Below are positions 10,012-22,123 of a DNA stretch of 64,000 bases, in pieces (positions within the stretch are counted from its first letter, which is position 1; every line of letters begins with the position of its first letter). The notes beneath the pieces are model-generated. The model did not search any database. It saw only the letters and a program-made list of their open reading frames with translations, and was not told the origin of the DNA. Source of the DNA: Daphnia pulex (Eukaryota > Arthropoda > Branchiopoda > Diplostraca > Daphniidae); the NCBI RefSeq assembly GCF_021134715.1, contig NC_060022.1:3167001-3231000 (forward strand), read 5' to 3'. The translations under genes were made by a program, and so were the position numbers.

Positions 10012-10595
10012 AAAATTAAAACGAAACTAGGTTTACTGTTAGTATTTGGCAATTTACTATCTGGTCTCTTTTATTATTGAAGAGGTGCAAACTGTCACGT
10101 CAACCGCACGACAGGGTTATGGGTCTCACGCGTCATTTTTTCCACCCTTTTTTGTGTGCAACTGCAAGCGTGCTCTAACTTTCATTTTAGTTTTTCGTGT
10201 GACTTCACAAATACACGTCTATTAAAGCCTGTTATTATTTGTACGCATTTCCCCACCTAAATTCAAGTATTACAGGTTTGTAGAGAAAATCCAACGTGTT
10301 GCGCAATAAGCCCTTTCGGCGAGAGCAGATTCCTAGGAATTGGTTCCCTTTTTTTCAAATAAATTAAAGTTTTATTTAATTTATTGGGTCAAATATGATT
10401 GAATAATGTGGTTTAAATAGCGAAATTCAATATTATTGCTAGTTAATACAATTTTAGTAAAGAAATATTTTTAAAAGTGAGAAAAAATGGTGTCTTTAGG
10501 TGATGCATAATTTCCGTTGGGGCTCGCAGGTTATATGTAGAGGTCCCTGAACACACCTAACATACACTCTTTCGTCTGCATTTACGAAACCGAAG
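10012..10595. other. PUDP 3' UTR and short intergenic region
   Basis: The PUDP stop at 10009-10011 is followed by 3' UTR sequence. AATAAA occurs at 10358-10363. The following ~230 bases up to the next ATG must contain the promoter of the downstream intronless gene. No other feature was recognised. Confidence 0.45.
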
Positions 10596-11681
10596 ATGAA
10601 TTCAAATTCTGCAATTGAAAAGCTTCCTCTACCTCGCACGCTCCCAACAGAGGACGTTGTTCTCGTACCACCAAAAACGGGATTTGGATATCGTGGCTTT
10701 CGATCCACTTCAATCACGGCCGTGATTCCCAAACATGAAATCATCCGACCAACACTAGCTCTGAACCGGATCAACCATCCAAACGATTGGAATTTCTCGA
10801 CCAAAGTGCCGACGGGGAAGGACAATGTCATCAAGCCACTCCCCGGAACCAAAAAGAACCTGGACGATTTTAAACCAAAACCTTTCCGGGCCAGACCTGT
10901 TCCGCGTCAACACTACAAAGAGCCTTTCCGACCGGAACTTCCTAGCCAAAAGAGCCGCCAGAGAGCTAAAAAGGAAGAATCACATCCCGGATTAGTCAGT
11001 CGCATTTTCCACTCGATAGTTGACCCAATTTTGCATCCAAACAAAACGGACGATGACGAAGAACCTGTCAAGGCAGAAGTGATCACTGAGAGTCTCTTGC
11101 CCGTTTCAGAGACCGCTGAACCAACGACCAATACTACCCAAAAGGTGGGCACTCATCCAGGATTAGCAAGTCGTATGTGGCACTCGGTGGTAGACCCAAT
11201 TTTTCACGGACCGAATAAGCCAGAAGTGAAAGGTGTTGATGAACAGCCTGAAAGAGAGCCGGAACAGTCCGATGGCGTCGAAGATTCTACTGGAGTTAAT
11301 GCTCAATCACAAACCTACCCGAAACCGGATGCAGTCACACAAATATCAAACGGGCCTGATGCTGTTACAAAGAGCAAATCCAACACAGTCGACATACCAC
11401 AAGTTCGAAAATCGGTGAATTTGCAGGATGAAAGTGACATAGTGGACGGCGTTTCTTCGTCAGACTACCTGAAGTCATACCTTGAAATGATGCAACTAGT
11501 GAAACCTCGTCGTAAACCGAACGTGATTGGAGTCACGAAAAAGCAGAGGGAGAAAGAAGCGGGGAAACTCCCGCCTGTGAATACGCCAGGATATGGTTCA
11601 AAGGCGGAGCGAGTTAGAAAAGCTCAAGAAAAGAAAAAGTTGAAAATGGAGAAACTGAACGCTGTTGAGACTCCGGTTTAG
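10596..11681 (+). CDS. Intronless protein of unknown function (361 aa) with internal repeat
   Basis: I do not recognise this protein. It is a single uninterrupted frame, unusual beside its intron-rich neighbours, with A at -3 of the ATG. The N-terminal ~100 residues are basic and proline-rich (PPKTGFGYRGFRSTSI). A 22-residue unit occurs twice: SHPGLVSRIFHSIVDPILH at about 129 and THPGLASRMWHSVVDPIFH at about 187, each followed by PNK, with an acidic linker between. The middle is Ser/Thr/Asp-rich and probably disordered. The C-terminus contains DYLKSYLEMMQLVKPRRK, TPGYGSKAERVRKAQ and a Lys-rich helix. No signal peptide or transmembrane segment is visible. It may be an arthropod-specific structural or cytoskeletal protein, or an old retrocopy. 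Poly(A) signals follow about 100 bp downstream. Confidence 0.75.
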   Translation: MNSNSAIEKLPLPRTLPTEDVVLVPPKTGFGYRGFRSTSITAVIPKHEIIRPTLALNRINHPNDWNFSTKVPTGKDNVIKPLPGTKKNLDDFKPKPFRARPVPRQHYKEPFRPELPSQKSRQRAKKEESHPGLVSRIFHSIVDPILHPNKTDDDEEPVKAEVITESLLPVSETAEPTTNTTQKVGTHPGLASRMWHSVVDPIFHGPNKPEVKGVDEQPEREPEQSDGVEDSTGVNAQSQTYPKPDAVTQISNGPDAVTKSKSNTVDIPQVRKSVNLQDESDIVDGVSSSDYLKSYLEMMQLVKPRRKPNVIGVTKKQREKEAGKLPPVNTPGYGSKAERVRKAQEKKKLKMEKLNAVETPV

Positions 11682-11779
11682 AAGAAGAAGTTGCCGGAAC
11701 CCCAAAGAGAAAGTGGCTGGAGGAGGAAGGGATGTTGCTTTGTCAATGAGTAAAAATTCAATTTCTGTCAGTTGGAAAC

Positions 11780-11793
11780 AATAAATCAATAAA
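11780..11793 (+). terminator. Overlapping poly(A) signals
   Basis: AATAAATCAATAAA places two AATAAA hexamers about 100-110 nt after the stop of the intronless gene, in the right place and orientation to end its transcript. This supports the gene being expressed as a conventional mRNA. Confidence 0.6.
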
Positions 11794-11856
11794 CAATTCT
11801 TTTAAAAATTATTACATTTGTTTTTAAACCTTTACTTAAAAGTCCTTATAAACAAT

Positions 11857-13760
11857 TGGGTTTGAGTGTCCGACACTACAATATTTAATTTGATATCTTA
11901 GTCGTATTTATCAATCAATAAATATTAATCAACATGAATTTATTCTCATGTCTATTTTGGATTTGCATCGATCGGCCTGCAATTGAAGGTCTTATATATT
12001 TTTCCTTTACGTGAACAGGGTTAAGCATTAGATGAACAACTCGAAACTTTAAATCCCAGTTTAGATTTGTAATGTATTATGTTGAAGCAACAGATAATAT
12101 CTTGCTATGTCCACCACTGCACTGGATTTCCTTCACCTGCTAAAATTTGATTTGACAATAAGTTTTTATTGCTAAATATCGGGCCCGCTCTAATGCCTCT
12201 GCTGTCCAACATGAAATACATCATTTGTTAGCCACTGGGCATCAATTTGTATCCACAATTCCCTTAGAGCGGGATGATTTTAAGTACTAGTGAAGAAGAA
12301 GAATATCAACTCCATATTTCTGTAGTCTTGGTCGATAAAAAACAGTAGTAACCTAATGATACTTGAAATGATCTCATCCAGTGAGTTGTTACCTTAAAAT
12401 AGAACATGTGATCATAATTCGCATAACCACGAAATTTCATTCAAAGTTCATTGTAAAACAAAAAAAAAACATTTGGTTGCGTCATCACGTTTACTCGGTA
12501 AATTCATGGGTTTGAGTGTCTGCTACAATATTTACTTATATGTCTTAGACGTAATCAATCGTTAGTATATTTTAATCAACATTAATGTATTCGTACATCT
12601 TTAGGGGGATTTCCATGGATCGGCCTGCTGTTATAAATTTTCTCTCAAGTGAACAAGGTTATGCATTTAATGAACTACTCAAAATCATAATTTACAAGAT
12701 AAGTTTTCTGAAACGTTTCGATGCATTATTAGCATACATCATTGCTTCGATCACCAATGTTCCTAAATTCTCTCCAACCACTCCACATCTCTCGTCTTTA
12801 CTTTGCTCTTCATATGAGGATATGAGGATAAGCTTAACAGAGATTGTTCAAGTGTCTCACATGAAGAGCGGGTCACAGTTGACACGCAACACAACAGAAA
12901 TTCAATCCTATATATCTATTTAACTGGTGGATATAGCGCAGTGGCAACCGAGTCATACTTGAACTAGTCCCAACTAGAAAGTTTGTTAACTTAATTGTGA
13001 ACATGCGATCACATTGTGAATCGCCACGAGATTTCATTCAAAGTTCATTGTAAAACAAAAATATTTGGTTGCGTTATATGGGCTCGGTGTCTGCTACAAT
13101 ATTTATTTATATGTCCTAGTCGTATTGATCAATCAATAGTTTATTTTAATCAACACTAATTGTATTCGTGCAACTTTTTGGGGATTTGCATCGATCGGCC
13201 TGCATGTAAAGGTGTTATAAATTTTTCCTTCAAGTGAACAGGGTTAAACATTTGATGAACAACTCGAAACCATAAATTACAAGTTTATTTCCACAATATC
13301 TCGATGCAGTAAAAGCATGCAACGATGCTTACTATACCAATTCTCATAGAACCTTACGACTATTTTTAATTGACTTGAAGTTTCAAGGTGGTCATGATCG
13401 TTAATCAAGCCCGTTCACGAAGCACAATTTTAAATTTCGGCTTGTCTTTCCTTCTTCAAGAAGAATGGACAGCAATTTCAATACGAAAATTTATATATAT
13501 TGATGATTCGTGTTCACTTCAGCGGGCTATGATACTGCAACTGCAATTGAATTTCAAATGTATCTTTCTAATTGTTAGTTCGGTAAATATCAGTGGCAAT
13601 CAAGTCATACTTGAACTAGTCTCAAATAGAGAATTGTTAACTTTATTATGAACATGTAATCACATGTTAAATCGCCACGAGAATTGATTCAAAGTTCATT
13701 GTCAAACAAAAACATTTTTTTGCGAAATCACGTTTACTTGGCTAATGCATACGCATTACG
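11857..13760. repeat. Degenerate ~0.6-kb tandem repeat, three units
   Basis: Three diverged units are recognisable from shared blocks. GATCGGCCTGC occurs at 11970, 12618 and 13193. TTCAAAGTTCATTGT occurs at 12440, 13037 and 13688. GTGTCYGMYACAATATTTA, AATCAACA and GTGAACARGGTTAWRCATTWGATGAAC also recur. Spacing is about 575-650 bp. The open frames inside are not shared between units, so the repeat is non-coding. Confidence 0.8.
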
Positions 13761-15290
13761 CACCTTTGACAACGCGGAAAGAAACTTTTGACTTATCTCC
13801 AGATCCAATTAGAACTGCAATGACTTTGATGGATTAAGTGCGTGTCGTGTTGTTAAATTTTAATTTGATCTCACGACATACACAGTTTACGATCCTCTTC
13901 TTTATTTCATTTGAGAGATGAAAGAGCTTTCTTTGCAATTTTTCTGTTTTAACAATTGACTAACGGGCCAATGAGTGCCAGTTTGAAATATACATCCGGT
14001 TTCGTTTGCCGCGGAATACTTTTAACGTCATCACGTCATGGTCTTTTAGCTTTTGACGCTGCTGACATCTTTTTTAATAAATGAACTTAAAAGAGCGTTT
14101 TTTTTACTTTGTATAACTTTTACTTGTTTGTTGATTGAGTTATATAAATAGTAGATATATTCCTGTATGACATTTTTATATTGTCAACTAATGATACTGA
14201 TTCTATATATTTATATTTTGGTCTCATTTATTTTTTTAAATTTAAGCATTGGAGTCGGAGACTGAGAAGAATTCCGTCTTCTTCAGCATTTGCCACGATC
14301 ACGACTTTATTGTCTAAGATTGGTTGATTGGCGAATGAAAAACTCAATCTTAAGATCTTCAAGTCTTAATCACGTTAACGCAGATTCATTCGCGACTCTC
14401 TCGAAATACTAATGCAAAAATCAACTGCTATAACTGCTTCAAATTAGATAGTCATACTAATGAAGCAACGCTTACTGTATCTCTTGCATAAGGTGTTTAA
14501 GTACACCTGAACGTGATTGTTCAGTGTGAGTGGACACACTAACAGATGATTAAGACTGCTCATTATCAAAAAGCGTGAAACATCACGCAAGCCACCAGTA
14601 GATAACCGATCGAGTACGTAACCTAAACTCTGTGAAATAATAAACACCGTGAAAAGAAAAGAACGTCGCTCAAATTTGCCCGCTCTCGTTTAAAAGCCAG
14701 ATACAGATGTACGTACATAATATTAACAGTAACACTTTATTAGTCCACCCGAAAGTTTTAAATTCTTCTCCGACGACGACATTCTCGAGAGATTCCTACA
14801 AAATTTCTCAGGTGCGCTGCTGCTGCTGCTGCTGTGGTTCCAGCCGGTGCCAGTCAAATTGCGTGAATTGCGTCTTTGTATAATTGTTACGACCAAGTTT
14901 TGTTAGACGCAGGTGAAGGCTGACCCTGGATGCTTGTTCAATGCCACTTTCAGTTGGCTATCGGGACAGGTTTCGTGTGTTTTGTCAGATTCCATCCCAA
15001 TGCGAAACTTAACATAATCGATGAATAGTCATGGCGGAAAAAAGAGGGAGGCGATGGCCATCCAGCATCGCATTGACCCAGCCGTATCAATCGAAGTGTA
15101 CGTGAACAATTCCAGTTCTAGAAAACATCGAGACATTCGAAAATTCGTTTATCAGGTCGCGCTATGCTGAGTTTAGTTTGACACAGTTGAATATTAAATA
15201 ACACCAACCGCTCCATATATCCTCAGCATTTATAAATGAGGGCGACGTTTACACCTTATACACTCTGCGACTGTTACACCATCAAATCCT
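13761..15290. other. A/T-rich intergenic DNA
   Basis: No gene, RNA or clear repeat was recognised. A short (GCT)n run sits near 14816-14841. The ORFs here are short, A/T-driven and lack family similarity. The 3' end merges into the microsatellite-dense upstream region of the BTB-ZF gene. Confidence 0.4.
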
Positions 15291-18200
15291 TAATAGTAGC
15301 TAAGTATTTTTTGAAATAAAAAGAAAGAAAAACCCGTGGAATAATGAAATCGTTGAATCAGAAAAGAAAAAGAAGTTCGGGACTTGTCGGAGAGGCCGTG
15401 CGAGTTCACCGTTATTCCGCGCGGGACATCATCAAGACGAGAGAAATAATGCCATTTCATTCCAGAAGAAGAAGAAGAAACAAACCTTATTTCTACATAT
15501 ATATGCATGACACTGGTGTAAAAGAAAAGAGAGAGAGAGAAAAAGAACCTGTTTGATGATGACAATGATGGAAGGGTTGCGTTTCTCTGTATTTCTTTCG
15601 TCTCTCTTCAGCCAAAACAATTTCTACGGTTTTTTAGATATATATATTTACCCACAGTGTGTGTGTGTGTGTGTATCAGAATATGTAAATTTCGGGAATT
15701 GCTCGGTGGTGGTGGCAGCTTTATAATATTTTTGTTTTCGAGCCGGGATATTTGTGAAAAAAAAGAAACCCCAGCTCAACTAACCGGCCTTAATAACATC
15801 AATACGCCCCGGGTCACACAAATTCTTTCGCCCAATTCGAATTGGTGGTGGTAGTTCTTCTTCTTCTTATCAATCCTCCTCTCTATATACAACGCAGTCG
15901 CGCAATCCAAATTTTTCTCCTTTTATTTTAATTCCTTCGAAATAAAAACAAAACCTGTTGACGACATTTTGGTGACTCCATCCATACGTAAACATATTTG
16001 TTTAAAACGGAGCGAGCCGAGAAGAATCAAGAGAAATAACGACGTATGGAAATGTTGTTCTACACATTACACAAGGACAACTTTTTTCTTCTTCTTATTT
16101 CCAATTCCTCATTCCCGCCCGTTCTTTCGTGACCGACAAAGGAATTCATTTTTAAATTCAAAACAGCAGACTTTTTACTATATAACCCCCCAGAAATTAA
16201 CACAAAAATACGTATATACACGTATTATTGGATCATAATAAAAATATGTGTATCGTAACACAAACAAGTCGGGAAATCTCCGGGGGCTTGTTGATGGTTT
16301 CCCAAGCAACAATCAAGCGAGGATTACTATTGCTTCGCAACGACATTGTGTACAGCATATAGGCTACTATATAGTACACACAAACACACACACAGAGAGA
16401 TGATTAGCTATTGTGTTTGAGCAGCGCAGCGTAATCACGAGTTAGCCTTTCTTTACTTTTATCTTTGCACTCTGTTACATTCCGTGTACAATTTTTTGGA
16501 TAGAGTCAAGGCTCTCACACACACTTCCATGCCGTGCTCCAATGTCGTTTTAATTTCTGACGGCTTGTACATGCGTAACTGGCACCCGATATTGTTAATT
16601 AGTACGTCAGGCCAATTCATCCGCAGCATATATCTTTTCATTTAATTCAATTATTTTTCTGATTGAATTATTATCTCTCTGGTTTTTTGTTTTGGTTGCT
16701 TGAAAAAGAGTCCGCTAGATGCCACTCAGCGGCCGGTTTCTATCTCGCTAGCGCGGCCGAGTCCTAAATAAACATTTTTCACGCGGGAGTGGGGGGTGGA
16801 AGGAGGGCGGAAAGGGGGAGGTTAGGAAAAAAAAAATTCTTTTCCTTTTATTTTTTTGTTGGGTTAGATTTTTTATTTTTTTCTCATTCTCATGGGTTGG
16901 GGAGGTCTCCGTTTTCTCTTGTGCTGTGTGTGTAGTGCGCAGCGCAACCGCACCGATAAGAACGTCGTAGCGTGGCATGTTTTTATTTTGTGCTGTCGAA
17001 TTTCCCGGACACGCTGGGTCTTGCGGGGGCATAAAACTGAAGAAAAACAAAAAAAAACTATACCAAATTTTCGTACACACACAATCGAGAGTCATTTCTT
17101 TCCTGCGCATTTTGTGTTTTTTTTTTGTTCAAATTCCCCCTCGAAAAAATCTAACCCGAATAGAATATCTATAGTTCTCCCGCCCGTTACATCGCAGTAT
17201 ATAGTATAGGGTCCGGCAGAGCTTCTCTCCCCATCACGAAAAGTTACAGGCCAACCGACGAAAACAAGATATAGGATATTTTTTGTTGTTGTTTTCTAGG
17301 GCGAGATTGGAATGAGAGCGCGCGTCGAGAATAGAAATAAATACCCGCCGCCCAATTCGTTTTCGTCCCGTCTCTTTCTCCCATGTTATATCACCAGCAA
17401 AGCGACCGAGCAGCAGCAGCAAACGCTAGGGCGCGTTAAAAAAGGCCCGGGATACTCTCTCTAGCTAGTCTACACGACCCCACGTCTGCTGCTGTTGTAA
17501 CTTCGGGAGTTCGGGAGAAAAAAAAAGAAACAGGCCAAAGCTTAAAAAAATTTTTAAAAAGGAATTTTGGGATTTCTTCTCCCTCTCGTCTCTAGTTTCT
17601 CTCTCTCTCTCTCTCTCTCTTTCCAAATAAATCTTTTTAAGGCCTAAACATATTCAGAGAGAGTTCGTCGACACACCCCGCTCTCTCTCTCTCTCTAGCT
17701 CCAGCTCGTACACACACATTTTTGGGTGTTTTTTAAAAAATAAATAGAATTTAGTTTTTCTATTTTTTCTTTTTCTTGTGTGTGTGGTCTGATGGGAGAG
17801 TGAGACGAGGCCAAACCCTCTCTCTCCCCTTCTCCTTGTATTCTCCATTTTCCCTTCGTTATGTTCGTTCGGGAGAAAAAAAAAGAGAAGGAGAGAGAGA
17901 GAGAAAAAAAAGGAACGAACGAACCAACCGATGGAAGTTTTGGGGCTGTTTTTTTTTTCCTTTTTTTTTCTTTTTGGATGCGTTCACGCACGATGACCTT
18001 CACCGCTTCACGTTCGGGCTAGAGTGTCCTGGCTCGGAACGTTTAAAACGCCCCAGGCCTCTCTCTCTCTCTCTCTCTCTTGCTGGTGTGTTCTTTTGGA
18101 AACCCTTTCGTTTCTTGTTTTTTATTTTATCCCGAAAATGCATCGCGTTCCCCGTTAATGAGTTTAAAGAGCGGGAAGGGACGAAAAAGGAGAAGAAGAA

Positions 18201-21200
18201 GAAGAAGAAGAAGAAGGAGACGCCATTCATTCGCCCCTAACCACTTTTACATTCCTCGTATCAAAACTCATTCAGAAGATAACAAATTACATCATCCCAC
18301 GTATATATATATACTCACACATACGACATGGGATGGATGGGGGGGATGTGCTGTCTGAGCTGCGGGACTTTGGAAGACAACAACAACAACAACAACAACG
18401 CCTTTGGGCTGATTCTCTCCGTTTCCCAGAAGAAGCGAACGAACGAACGAAGGCGAAGGCGAAGAAGAAGAAGAAAACCAAGCGAAAAAAAGATATATAA
18501 TGTGTATAAGAGAACCCAGAAAAAGTAGTCGTAGTAGTAGTAATAATAATAATCATAATCATAATCATAAAGGGGAAATATAAGGAGACAAACAAGAATT
18601 CGGGTCGAAAGAAAGACGAACGGGGTGAATAACAACAACAACAACAGCAGCAAATGCAATCTAAAAATGTTCTTTTTAAAATAAATAAATAATCTTCTTC
18701 GTTTTGAGGTCGAATGCACGTCAGCTGGAATCGAGTCAAACGAGTCGGACGATTTTTTTTTATTTGGAATTATTTTTCTCCCGAAAAATCCCGAAAAAAA
18801 ACCGTTAAAGGAAAAAAGAAAGAAAAAAGTGGCAGCCCAAAAAAGCCAAACGCCAGCGATTTGAATTCGAAATGAAGTCACTTTGCTGTGACGAAATGAT
18901 CCTCTCTCCCGCGCGCCAAAAGAAAAAAAAAAAGAACTTTTTTTGACTTTGTCAGCGGCGCCAAATTCAACTGCTCCCGATGGTCATCAAATATTTTCGC
19001 GCGCGTGCAGCTCTTCTATTTTTTTTTTTTTATATAATATTTGCCTAAATTGGACGAATTTCATTTAAAAAAAAAAGATAAACAAAAAAACAAATTCTTT
19101 TGAATAAATCAAACGAGACTTTGTGCGTGTATCTTTCAGGAGCTCACGCGTGCATTCAGCAAAAGAAAAAGAGGGGGTATTTGTGATAGAGTTTTTCACG
19201 CTCCCGCAAAAGGGGGAGTGTATAGGGGGGGGGAGGACAAAGTCCGGTCGGTTACGAAAGAAGAACCCCGAAAACATTTTCTTCTTCCTATTTTGTACTA
19301 TAGACACACACGTACACACCCAGCAGACGAAGGGGGACGATGTTTTTTCAGACTCGTCTATGCGCGACGTCATTTGTCGGTTAAAATTACAAACGAGAGA
19401 GAGAAAATGTATAACAGGCATCACGATATCACGGCCGGCCCCCTTTTGAACGTTCTAACTATATAGCCTACGTCGTAGATGTGTGTATACCTACGACGCA
19501 CATAGTGTATGGTGATGAATTAACATTCTTCTTTTTTTTCACCGAAAAGGATAAAATCCCCCCCAAACTCGGCGTGAGCGGTTGTATAATTTCGTGAACG
19601 AAATTTCTTTTTTTTCTCGCGTTCGTTCCACCCACCTTGGAAGAAAAAATAAAAGACGAACGAACGAAAGAAAGAAAGAAGGAAAAGAGAAAAAATAAAA
19701 AGGTGGGCTATTATTACTCCCTTTCAAAAATGGGAAAAAGATAAGAAAACAAAAGGGTGGAGAAGGAGAGACAGAGAGAGAGGGGGGAAAAGTGTACGTA
19801 CAAGACACACGGCGCACATATCTCGACCAGAGAGCCTAGGGTTATACAACATCCTACATATGTGTGTGCCGAGCGCAGGAAAAAAGCTAGCTCCAGTCCC
19901 AAATATAATCTAACGATGCGGGTTTCGAAACAAAATATTATACTATTATAGACTCGTCCAAACGCGGGGGTATCTCTCTCTCTCGGCAATAAGCGGGTTC
20001 CACACACACACAACCACCACCCCTCTCTTTCTCTCCCATAGTCCCGCGTTCATCGCATAAAATTTGAGCGTTCGTTCGGGATCTAAAAAAAAAGAAAAGA
20101 AAAGAAAGAAAAAAACAGGCCGCCTTTGGAATTTATTAAAAGTTCGGCTGGTTTTTCTTTTTTGTTGTGTTAGTTTGACTAAAGGTAGTATAGTATAGTA
20201 TATAGACAAAGTCTATATGATGCATTATTTAATGCACCTTTCTCTATCCCCACCCCCCTCATGCGCGTGATCGTCATCGATAGATTGCGGGCACAGTCTA
20301 GTGTATACGTACTACACCTCACATAGATCTTATGGCCAGCCGACGACTATATGCGTGAATAACATTTTTCTGTATATATGGCATCGTGAATTTTTGGTTT
20401 CTTGACCGAACCATAGACGAGAGAGAGAGAGAAATTCTTTTTTTGGCCTTCGGGAGGATGCGCTTTATTCCACCACCACCACCACCACTATACATATTCT
20501 TCTTCTTCTTCTTCTTTTTACTTCCACCATCAACCCCGATATGGCCGCGGGAATTTTTTTTTTCTTTTTCTTTTCTTCTTTCTTTTCTTTCTTCTTCTTC
20601 GTCTATTTCTGCCGCCCTCGGCAGCAGCAGCAGCGAGCAGCAGCAGCAACAGCGTTCACCATCTACAACACGCACGCATATTCCCGCGGAGCCCATCCCT
20701 TTCTTTTCGGGGGTTTGGACTCACGGTGAGAAACGTTGGCGGAGTCTCTCGTCACCGATGGAAGAAGAAAATATCAAATTGAAGGGTGGGAAGAAGAAGA
20801 AGAAGGAAAAACGAATGAGGGACGAGAGAGAGCAGTGTCATGGAAACCCAACCGGAATTGCGGATGCGCACAACTGTATATAGTTGTGTGTGTTGTATGT
20901 ACTATACAAATATATCAACTATACACGTAGTAGAGTCCAACACTGAAAAGGGCATCCGCCTTTTGGCATATAGACAGTCTCACACATGCACAAGTGGGAG
21001 AGAATATAAGCTACAGCAGCAGACAAAGTCGGCGCGCGGCTACTTTCTTATGCAATGCACATGTCATGCCGGGACGGGAGAGCGAGAGAGAGAGAAATAA
21101 AAAAAAAGGGTTTTTTTGATCGATCCGACATGGAATTTTCGTATTTATCGTGCGAAATGTGCCAAGCCAACTCAACAAAACCCAACAGCAAACGGCGGGT

Positions 21201-22123
21201 GGAATGAGCGAAGGAAGAGGAAGGAAGAGTTAGAGGTGAGGCCAGCAGAGAGTGGAAGAGGATTCAAGCCTGAGCGAATGCAAATCGCATACACCTTTAA
21301 CGCGCATTGCATACGTGTGTGTGTGTATAGTTGGATAGTCGGGATAAATAATAAAAAAACAAAAAAGAGAGAGGACGGATAATGGGTAAAAAAAAAGAAA
21401 AGAGAGGGGCGCAGTTCTACTCCACCAGGAAGGATATACAACACACACAAAATGGGAGAGATGGGAATGAAAAGGGAAAGAAACGGCGCGCGCGAGAGTC
21501 AGTTGGATATTCGGAGAACTGACAACGTCTAACGTGAGTAGGAAAAAAAGGGGTGGGCCGGACAACATGGCGACAAGTGGTTATTGAAAAAGAAATACTA
21601 GGGTAAGTGCCATTTGGGGTTGTACGTTGGCTTTTTTCTCGCCTTCCACTGGTGTAGGAGCCATCTGCTCGGATCTGCCATTCTAATTCAAGTGGAATTG
21701 TGATCGCAATTGGCTTTGATCGGCTGGAATTCGCAGCCCCTTTTCAACCCTATAACGTTAGTAGTAGCTCAGACACACACACTCACGCAGATAGACACAC
21801 ACACAGGGCAGCAGCAGCAGCAGCCGAGAGAGCTCGGTTCACCCCCCTTGGGGCGATTTGGGTTTGTTTTTCTCTTCTGGCTCTCTCCCGTTCGCTTAGT
21901 CCGCGGCCTGAAGTGGGTTGGTGAGCTGCTGCTTCGTGCCAGGGTGGGGCATTTCGGGTGTAAATTCTCGTTCTCTTTTCTGTGCTCCCCAAGTTTGTTT
22001 GCACCATTCAGTGATTGTGTGTGTGTGTGTGTGTTTGTTTTCATCTCTGTCTCTCTCTCTCGGTCTTCCCAGGTACAAGACTGTGACTTTGTGCACGAGT
22101 CAAATGCTAGCAGCACCAGCACC
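15291..22123 (+). other. Microsatellite-dense upstream region of the BTB-ZF gene
   Basis: This 6.8-kb stretch is packed with simple sequence: (GT)n near 15656-15674, (CT)n at 17597-17621 and 18060-18080, (AAG)n at 18191-18217, (CAC)n near 20471-20490, (GT)n near 22018-22034, and many purine or pyrimidine runs. The many ORFs are translations of these repeats. TCTTCCCAG|GTAC near 22071 is a good splice acceptor just before the BTB start codon, so one or more non-coding first exons and the promoter probably lie within this region. I could not place them. Confidence 0.45.
16712..16725 (+). promoter_or_regulatory. CTCF-like site
   Basis: CCGCTAGATGCCAC agrees with CCASYAGRKGGCRS at 12 of 14 positions and shares CCGCTAGATG with the sites at 1200 and 7503. 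It lies at the left border of the low-complexity region upstream of the BTB-ZF gene. Binding is not shown. Confidence 0.3.

Noticed and set aside
16459-16641. 60-codon minus-strand frame
   Set aside because: Plausible composition but no family similarity, no signal or splice continuation, and surrounded by low-complexity DNA.
18287-18881. Long minus-strand frames upstream of the BTB-ZF gene
   Set aside because: They are translations of (CT)n, (GTT)n and similar repeats, rich in Cys, Phe, Leu and Arg runs, and overlap in several frames with no domain or splice logic.
15656-22034. CRISPR-like or satellite arrays
   Set aside because: The repeats are simple di- and trinucleotide microsatellites without spacers; nothing resembles a CRISPR array, and the window is eukaryotic.
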